21,282 nucleotides of DNA. It comes from a virus. Location of the stretch: positions 1 through 21,282 of IMG/VR virus record IMGVR_UViG_3300047281_000061. The stretch is one strand, 5' to 3'. Both the position numbers and the translations under genes were made by a program. The notes beneath the pieces were generated by a model. That model saw nothing but the letters and a program-made list of their open reading frames with translations, made no database searches and was not told where the DNA came from. Below are positions 18,712 through 21,282 of the stretch, in pieces (within the stretch, counting starts at the first letter, position 1; each line of letters starts with the position of its first letter).

Positions 18712-18983
18712 TATGCCGCAGACAACATGTTTGCAGGGACACGCCAGTTGGTCATACCAGACTTGACGATAATGAATTTACGGTTCACCTTACCAACAAT
18801 ACCAATAGTCACTCCACCGCTTCGGGTGTTTGTGAATTTCACATTAGACCCAACTGTCAATGTACATTTGGCTTTGCTGGCCAATTGTCCTCGTACAAAT
18901 TTGATTGCGTCTACCATTGAATTCAGATCATCATTGGAAAATGTGCCTGAGAGAATAGAGCGATTGATTTCTTGTAAAGTCAT
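18711..18983 (-). CDS. Conserved phage protein with SH3-like barrel, 90 aa
   Basis: A helical N-terminal third (MTLQEINRSILSGTFSNDDL then NSMVDAIKFVRGQLASK) leads to a beta part, CTLTVGSNVKFTNTRSGGVT then IGIVGKVNRKFIIVKSG and NWRVPANML. The second part has the spacing of KOW/SH3-like barrels: GxxVxF, GxxxGxVxKVxxKxxxV, WRVPxxML. This family is very common in T4-like phages and is without proven role; the fold suggests nucleic-acid or protein binding. First gene of its unit with AAGGA in the leader. A related barrel seems to be encoded at 20951. Confidence 0.82.
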   Translation of the reverse strand: MTLQEINRSILSGTFSNDDLNSMVDAIKFVRGQLASKAKCTLTVGSNVKFTNTRSGGVTIGIVGKVNRKFIIVKSGMTNWRVPANMLSAA

Positions 18984-19012
18984 TTCAAGTCCTTGTTGCT
19001 GTTTAAGTATCT

Positions 19013-19041
19013 ATTATATCACCAAAATGATTTAATGTCAA
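19013..19041 (-). promoter_or_regulatory. Standard-module promoter for the 18983 unit
   Basis: TTGACA (19036-19041), 17-base spacer, TATAAT (19013-19018) on the - strand. Its leader is the AGATACTTAAACAGCAAC form, followed by AAGGA. Confidence 0.93.
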
Positions 19042-19044
19042 GCT

Positions 19045-19191
19045 TTAGCTTCGTGCCAAATCAAATAAACGCTTAGCTTCTACTTTGTTTTTAGCGTGAA
19101 TGATAACGGTTCGTTTCTCTACGGCGTCTACGCCCAACTGAATCTTGTAAGTTGGCGGAACATGAAAATATGTGAATGTAAATGCTTTCAT
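19045..19191 (-). CDS. Small hypothetical protein, 48 aa
   Basis: Single-gene unit with its own promoter. Product MKAFTFTYFHVPPTYKIQLG then VDAVEKRTVIIHAKNKVEAK, ending RLFDLARS. A strand-rich first half and a basic helical second half. AAGGA in the leader about eight bases before ATG. The stop lies four bases before the -35 box of the next promoter. Not recognised. Confidence 0.72.
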   Translation of the reverse strand: MKAFTFTYFHVPPTYKIQLGVDAVEKRTVIIHAKNKVEAKRLFDLARS

Positions 19192-19220
19192 ATACTGTCC
19201 TTGTTGCTGTTTAAGTATCT

Positions 19221-19249
19221 ATTATATCACCAAAATGATTTAATGTCAA
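19221..19249 (-). promoter_or_regulatory. Standard-module promoter for the 19191 gene
   Basis: TTGACA (19244-19249), 17-base spacer, TATAAT (19221-19226) on the - strand. The TGA stop of the kinase-like gene (19246-19248) is part of the -35 box. Spacer and leader are the same as at 19013. Confidence 0.93.
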
Positions 19250-19716
19250 CCTTTTGACTGTCTGATTTCTGAAAATCCTTCACTTAATGTAGGAACTTCA
19301 AATCCGCGGATCATTTGAACCATTACATGCGAAGGTATGTTTTTCCCGGGCCGCGACTTCAACCGTAGATTCAACTCTGTAAGCTCGGGTGTTTTAAACA
19401 CCACAGCAATGGCCTCATACTCGGGCAACATGTTGAACTTTTTAGCACGGCTTTTAATAGTAGTAGAAGTTTGGTCCCACACAATGTCTTTGCCTGCGGC
19501 GCGGGCAGCTACGACTTGAGCAGCCATTAACTTCACCGCAGTTGGCATGTATGCTTCAAATACTTCATTGTAAGTTTTCTTGTTTACATCTGCGTATTGC
19601 TCAACGAAACGGTCGGTACTAACTAATTCAGTGTTATCCCAATTGAAATCCTGATGCCCGATCCAAGTTGTTTTACCTGCTCCGGGCACCCCTACTAATA
19701 CATATAACTTAGGCAT
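19246..19716 (-). CDS. Polynucleotide-kinase-like P-loop ATPase, 156 aa
   Basis: 156 residues. Walker A is GVPGAGKTTW (9-18). STDRF (33-37) with Asp35 is the place of the catalytic Asp in T4 polynucleotide kinase-type enzymes. WDQTSTTIKSR (80-90) and the lid-like LNLRLKSRPGKNIPSHVMVQ (115-134) also fit the family. It is best seen as a kinase domain of the PseT/AAA_33 type; the phosphatase half of T4 PseT is missing. Zeta-toxin-like kinases have a similar core, so substrate (5'-OH RNA/DNA or a small molecule) is open. ATG 19716 is chosen because it overlaps the upstream stop by one base (TAATG). It is in one unit with a phosphatase and an HD protein. Confidence 0.87.
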   Translation of the reverse strand: MPKLYVLVGVPGAGKTTWIGHQDFNWDNTELVSTDRFVEQYADVNKKTYNEVFEAYMPTAVKLMAAQVVAARAAGKDIVWDQTSTTIKSRAKKFNMLPEYEAIAVVFKTPELTELNLRLKSRPGKNIPSHVMVQMIRGFEVPTLSEGFSEIRQSKG

Positions 19717-20195
19717 TAAATATCGCCCTCCCAATCAAATTTTGCTGATAAATTTACCGGTGTGGACTCTTCGTCTTCATCATAAGTCCAACCTAGCACC
19801 TTTGACATTTTGTGCTTGACTAACAGATTAGGTTGACGATATCGACCAACATCATCAAATCCCATCTGAACGCCAATTTCTGTTACTGCGCCTGAGCGGC
19901 AAATGCCAGCCGTACAATGAACAATGACATTCATATCATTGAGCAAAGCATGTTTAAGCAACCAAACAAGTTCAGCGGCTTGTGAATCACTCACTCGGCA
20001 TTCTTCGTCAAACACCGCGTCATCTTTTTCAATGTCAAGGAACTCAAAGTTGTGGCGTTGTTTGAAGTTGGTCACTGCCTCGGGACTCCACCCTGCTGGA
20101 TCAGTGATGCTAATCAGCATGGAGTTTTCTCCGGGGTCTTTATACCATTTGCCGGAACTAATGTCGCTTGCTGCGCAATTTTGAATGAATGCCAT
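19716..20195 (-). CDS. Dual-specificity / tyrosine-type protein phosphatase, 159 aa
   Basis: 159 residues with the cysteine phosphatase loop VHCTAGICRSG at 92-102: nucleophile Cys94, Arg100 and Ser101, after His93. The upstream part ISITDPAGWSPEAVTNFKQR and EFLDIEKDDA has an Asp in the range expected for the general acid. It is small and single-domain, like dual-specificity phosphatases; relatives in phages are not well known. Targets may be phosphoproteins, or RNA 5' phosphates as in Baculovirus BVP-type enzymes, which would fit its kinase neighbour. ATG 20195 is preferred since GGGA lies before it and the HD gene ends four bases upstream. The C-terminus is acidic. Confidence 0.85.
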   Translation of the reverse strand: MAFIQNCAASDISSGKWYKDPGENSMLISITDPAGWSPEAVTNFKQRHNFEFLDIEKDDAVFDEECRVSDSQAAELVWLLKHALLNDMNVIVHCTAGICRSGAVTEIGVQMGFDDVGRYRQPNLLVKHKMSKVLGWTYDEDEESTPVNLSAKFDWEGDI

Positions 20196-20199
20196 CTTA

Positions 20200-20643
20200 T
20201 TATCCCAATCTTGCTTTGATTTCCATGTAAAAAGTGTGATACTTTGCCATACGAGCAATGTCTTTTTCAGTGACGCCTTTCAGTCTACGGATATCTGTGT
20301 TGTGACGCAGATCAGCCATTTTGACTCGCATAGCATCGGTACTAGCAAATACCCCTTCTTTGTATTCTTCGTAAGTCTGCCCCGGCTGTTTTGTCAGTGC
20401 CCGGACAGCATCAATCACTCGCTCACTGATACCGGCATCACGAAGGTCCTTGTAAGTAACTGAGGTGTCTTCAATGACATCATGCCCAAGAGCCATACAC
20501 ATCAGTTCCTCGTCCTCGGACTTCAGGTAGTGCATAACTTTCAGTGGGTGAAGAATGTATGGAGCACCACCTTTGTCGTATTGACCATCGTGTGCGTTAG
20601 TGGCAATGACTAACATCGTAGCTAACATGTGACCTTTTTTCAT
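20200..20643 (-). CDS. HD-domain hydrolase of the SpoT/MESH1 type, 147 aa
   Basis: 147 residues. HD-family marks match small alarmone hydrolases: NAHDGQYDKGGAPYILHPLK (16-35) with His18 and His32, LGHDVIEDT (52-60) with His54, Asp55, Glu58 and Asp59, and KMADLRHNTD (108-117) with Asp111 and Asn115. The metal and nucleotide ligands are thus present, and there is no synthetase domain. Proteins of this sort remove pyrophosphate from (p)ppGpp; animal MESH1 also acts on NADPH. In a phage it could lift stringent response during infection or act on defence alarmones (inference). It is the first gene of its unit; AAAGGG precedes the ATG, and the kinase and phosphatase genes follow. Confidence 0.88.
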   Translation of the reverse strand: MKKGHMLATMLVIATNAHDGQYDKGGAPYILHPLKVMHYLKSEDEELMCMALGHDVIEDTSVTYKDLRDAGISERVIDAVRALTKQPGQTYEEYKEGVFASTDAMRVKMADLRHNTDIRRLKGVTEKDIARMAKYHTFYMEIKARLG

Positions 20644-20669
20644 TGTGTGCCCTTTCTATCTATGCTTAC

Positions 20670-20698
20670 ATTATAGCATCAAAACCATTTACTGTCAA
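20670..20698 (-). promoter_or_regulatory. Sigma70-type promoter for the HD/phosphatase/kinase unit
   Basis: TTGACA (20693-20698), 17-base spacer, TATAAT (20670-20675) on the - strand. The TGA stop of the gene at 20695 is inside the -35 box. The leader differs from the standard one. Confidence 0.9.
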
Positions 20699-20892
20699 CC
20701 GAAAGAGAATTCCCTAACCCAGTCGAATCGGGTTGTTGCGGGGACCCACTTGAATTGCTCACGCTTTCGGTTTATCTTTTCAAAGTCAAAACAGACCATT
20801 ACCCAATATTTGTCAGTAGAAAAGCCAACTGTTTCAGCGACACGGACGACTTCAACCACTCTACCGTCTGTCATTTTTGCTACTACGACCAT
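20695..20892 (-). CDS. Small hypothetical protein, 65 aa
   Basis: Starts MVVVAKMTDGRVVEVVRVAE and continues TVGFSTDKYWVMVCFDFEKI to a basic aromatic end with EQFKWVPATTRFDWVREF. Mostly beta strands, as in small barrel proteins. AGGAG stands before ATG in its leader. The stop codon shares bases with the next -35 box. Single-gene unit; function unknown. Confidence 0.73.
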   Translation of the reverse strand: MVVVAKMTDGRVVEVVRVAETVGFSTDKYWVMVCFDFEKINRKREQFKWVPATTRFDWVREFSFG

Positions 20893-20925
20893 TGTATGCT
20901 CCTACTAGTTGCTGTCTAAGAGTCT

Positions 20926-20954
20926 ATTATACACCCAAAATGATTTACTGTCAA
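20926..20954 (-). promoter_or_regulatory. Standard-module promoter for the 20892 gene
   Basis: TTGACA (20949-20954), 17-base spacer, TATAAT (20926-20931) on the - strand; leader AGACTCTTAGACAGCAAC, two bases off the standard. The TGA of the next gene upstream (20951-20953) lies in the -35 box. Confidence 0.92.
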
Positions 20955-21199
20955 CCTGTTTTCAGCATCCACATTGTGAGATCGGGTCCGCCTACTAGCA
21001 CACATTGACTACTATATTTTAAGTACCCAGGGAAGTCCGCAGAATAGCGTCCCAGTAGGGGAACAACACGGATTTGCTTGTTTGTTACTTTAACAATCCT
21101 GCCAATCTCTAATGAATTGTGATTGGAAAAAGCAACAGTATCATCCACACTAACAGGTCTACTTAGGATATCGTTGTGAACTGGTAATTCCTTAGCCAC
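20951..21199 (-). CDS. SH3-like barrel phage protein, 82 aa, GTG start
   Basis: 82 residues from GTG 21199, MAKELPVHNDILSRPVSVDD then TVAFSNHNSLEIGRIVKVTN, KQIRVVPLL and LVGGPDLTMWML near the end. The order VxVxDTVAFSxxNxxxIGRIVKVTxKQIxVVP is that of a small SH3/KOW-like barrel, similar in spacing to the protein at 18711-18983 though not close in sequence. The start is uncertain: a TTG at 21208 is possible; GTG 21199 overlaps the end of the gene before. Its stop lies in the -35 box of the next promoter. Confidence 0.7.
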   Translation of the reverse strand: MAKELPVHNDILSRPVSVDDTVAFSNHNSLEIGRIVKVTNKQIRVVPLLGRYSADFPGYLKYSSQCVLVGGPDLTMWMLKTG

Positions 21200-21281
21200 G
21201 CAAACCAACCATTTCTTCTAAAACTTCAAGCAATTCTTTATTAGATAGTTCGGGTAGTTCCCGCAAATGTAAATCCAATTC
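21192..21281 (-). CDS. 3' end of a hypothetical protein (partial)
   Basis: The last 29 codons of a gene that enters from the right edge: ELDLHLRELPELSNKELLEV followed by LEEMVGLRG and TAA. Leu- and Glu-rich, helical. The stop overlaps the next gene by eight bases. Too short to recognise. Confidence 0.6.
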   Translation of the reverse strand, partial: ELDLHLRELPELSNKELLEVLEEMVGLRG

Positions 21282-21282
21282 T

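Noticed and set aside
17320-19249. Regularly recurring short repeats on the - strand, considered as a CRISPR array or insertion-sequence ends
   Set aside because: Each copy contains a TTGACA-17-TATAAT promoter and a ribosome binding site in front of a gene; distances are gene-sized and irregular, and there is no transposase or spacer pattern.
1-21282. Host chromosome segment or prophage border in view of infA, fdxA and iscA-like genes
   Set aside because: These genes are coupled to or tightly packed with phage-type genes, and no integrase, attachment site or host gene block is visible; a virulent phage genome is more likely, though lifestyle is not proven.

Overview
The window is a gene-dense stretch of a tailed-phage genome (55 genes in 21.3 kb, many overlapping by 1 or 4 bases, no ribosomal RNA, tRNA, transposase or CRISPR seen). 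Phage origin is shown by a repeat-rich tail-fibre-like gene, many short genes of types common in T4-like marine and freshwater myophages, a phage-type dCMP deaminase, a polynucleotide-kinase-like ATPase, and compact host-sigma70-style promoters. The host is probably a Gram-negative proteobacterium: promoters are near-perfect TTGACA-17-TATAAT, there is a signal-peptide D-Ala-D-Ala carboxypeptidase, and the ferredoxin and IF-1 copies look proteobacterial. The exact host and phage genus cannot be named from the sequence alone.

Left part (1-7162, + strand): a run of small coupled hypothetical genes leads to a macro-domain protein. After it come nicotinamide phosphoribosyltransferase (nadV) and a fused NMN adenylyltransferase/Nudix protein (natV), with a small unknown gene between them. 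Together nadV and natV form the two-step nicotinamide-to-NAD+ route known from phage KVP40 and later named NARP2, which counters NAD+-depleting defences. The macro domain and the Nudix domain could deal with ADP-ribose, the other product of NADase attack. Two transcription units here, nadV and the small-gene/natV pair, carry an identical 31-bp leader in which the start codon can fold into a hairpin. A SWIM-finger protein and a calcineurin-like phosphoesterase follow.

Middle part (7163-15792): + strand genes for a winged-helix regulator, a cupin-like protein, a MazG-like pyrophosphohydrolase, a nine-cysteine seven-iron ferredoxin (FdxA type), dCMP deaminase and a secreted D-Ala-D-Ala carboxypeptidase. 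A three-gene - strand operon follows (10700-11582). The + strand then resumes with a HAD nucleotidase, an AbrB-like protein, structural-type proteins, translation initiation factor IF-1, an A-type Fe-S carrier (IscA/ErpA) and two beta-rich fibre-like proteins. It ends at a strong bidirectional terminator at 15804-15832.

Right part (15844-21281, - strand): small early-type genes are split into short units, each behind a copy of a standard promoter/leader module (TTGACA, 17-bp spacer, TATAAT, then AGATACTTAAACAGCAAC plus ribosome binding site). Recognisable genes are an HD-domain alarmone-hydrolase-like protein, a dual-specificity-type phosphatase and a polynucleotide-kinase-like ATPase in one unit. 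In five places on both strands the stop codon TGA of one gene lies inside the TTGACA/TTGACT box of the next promoter. This repeating gene-promoter architecture is the most striking non-coding feature of the window.
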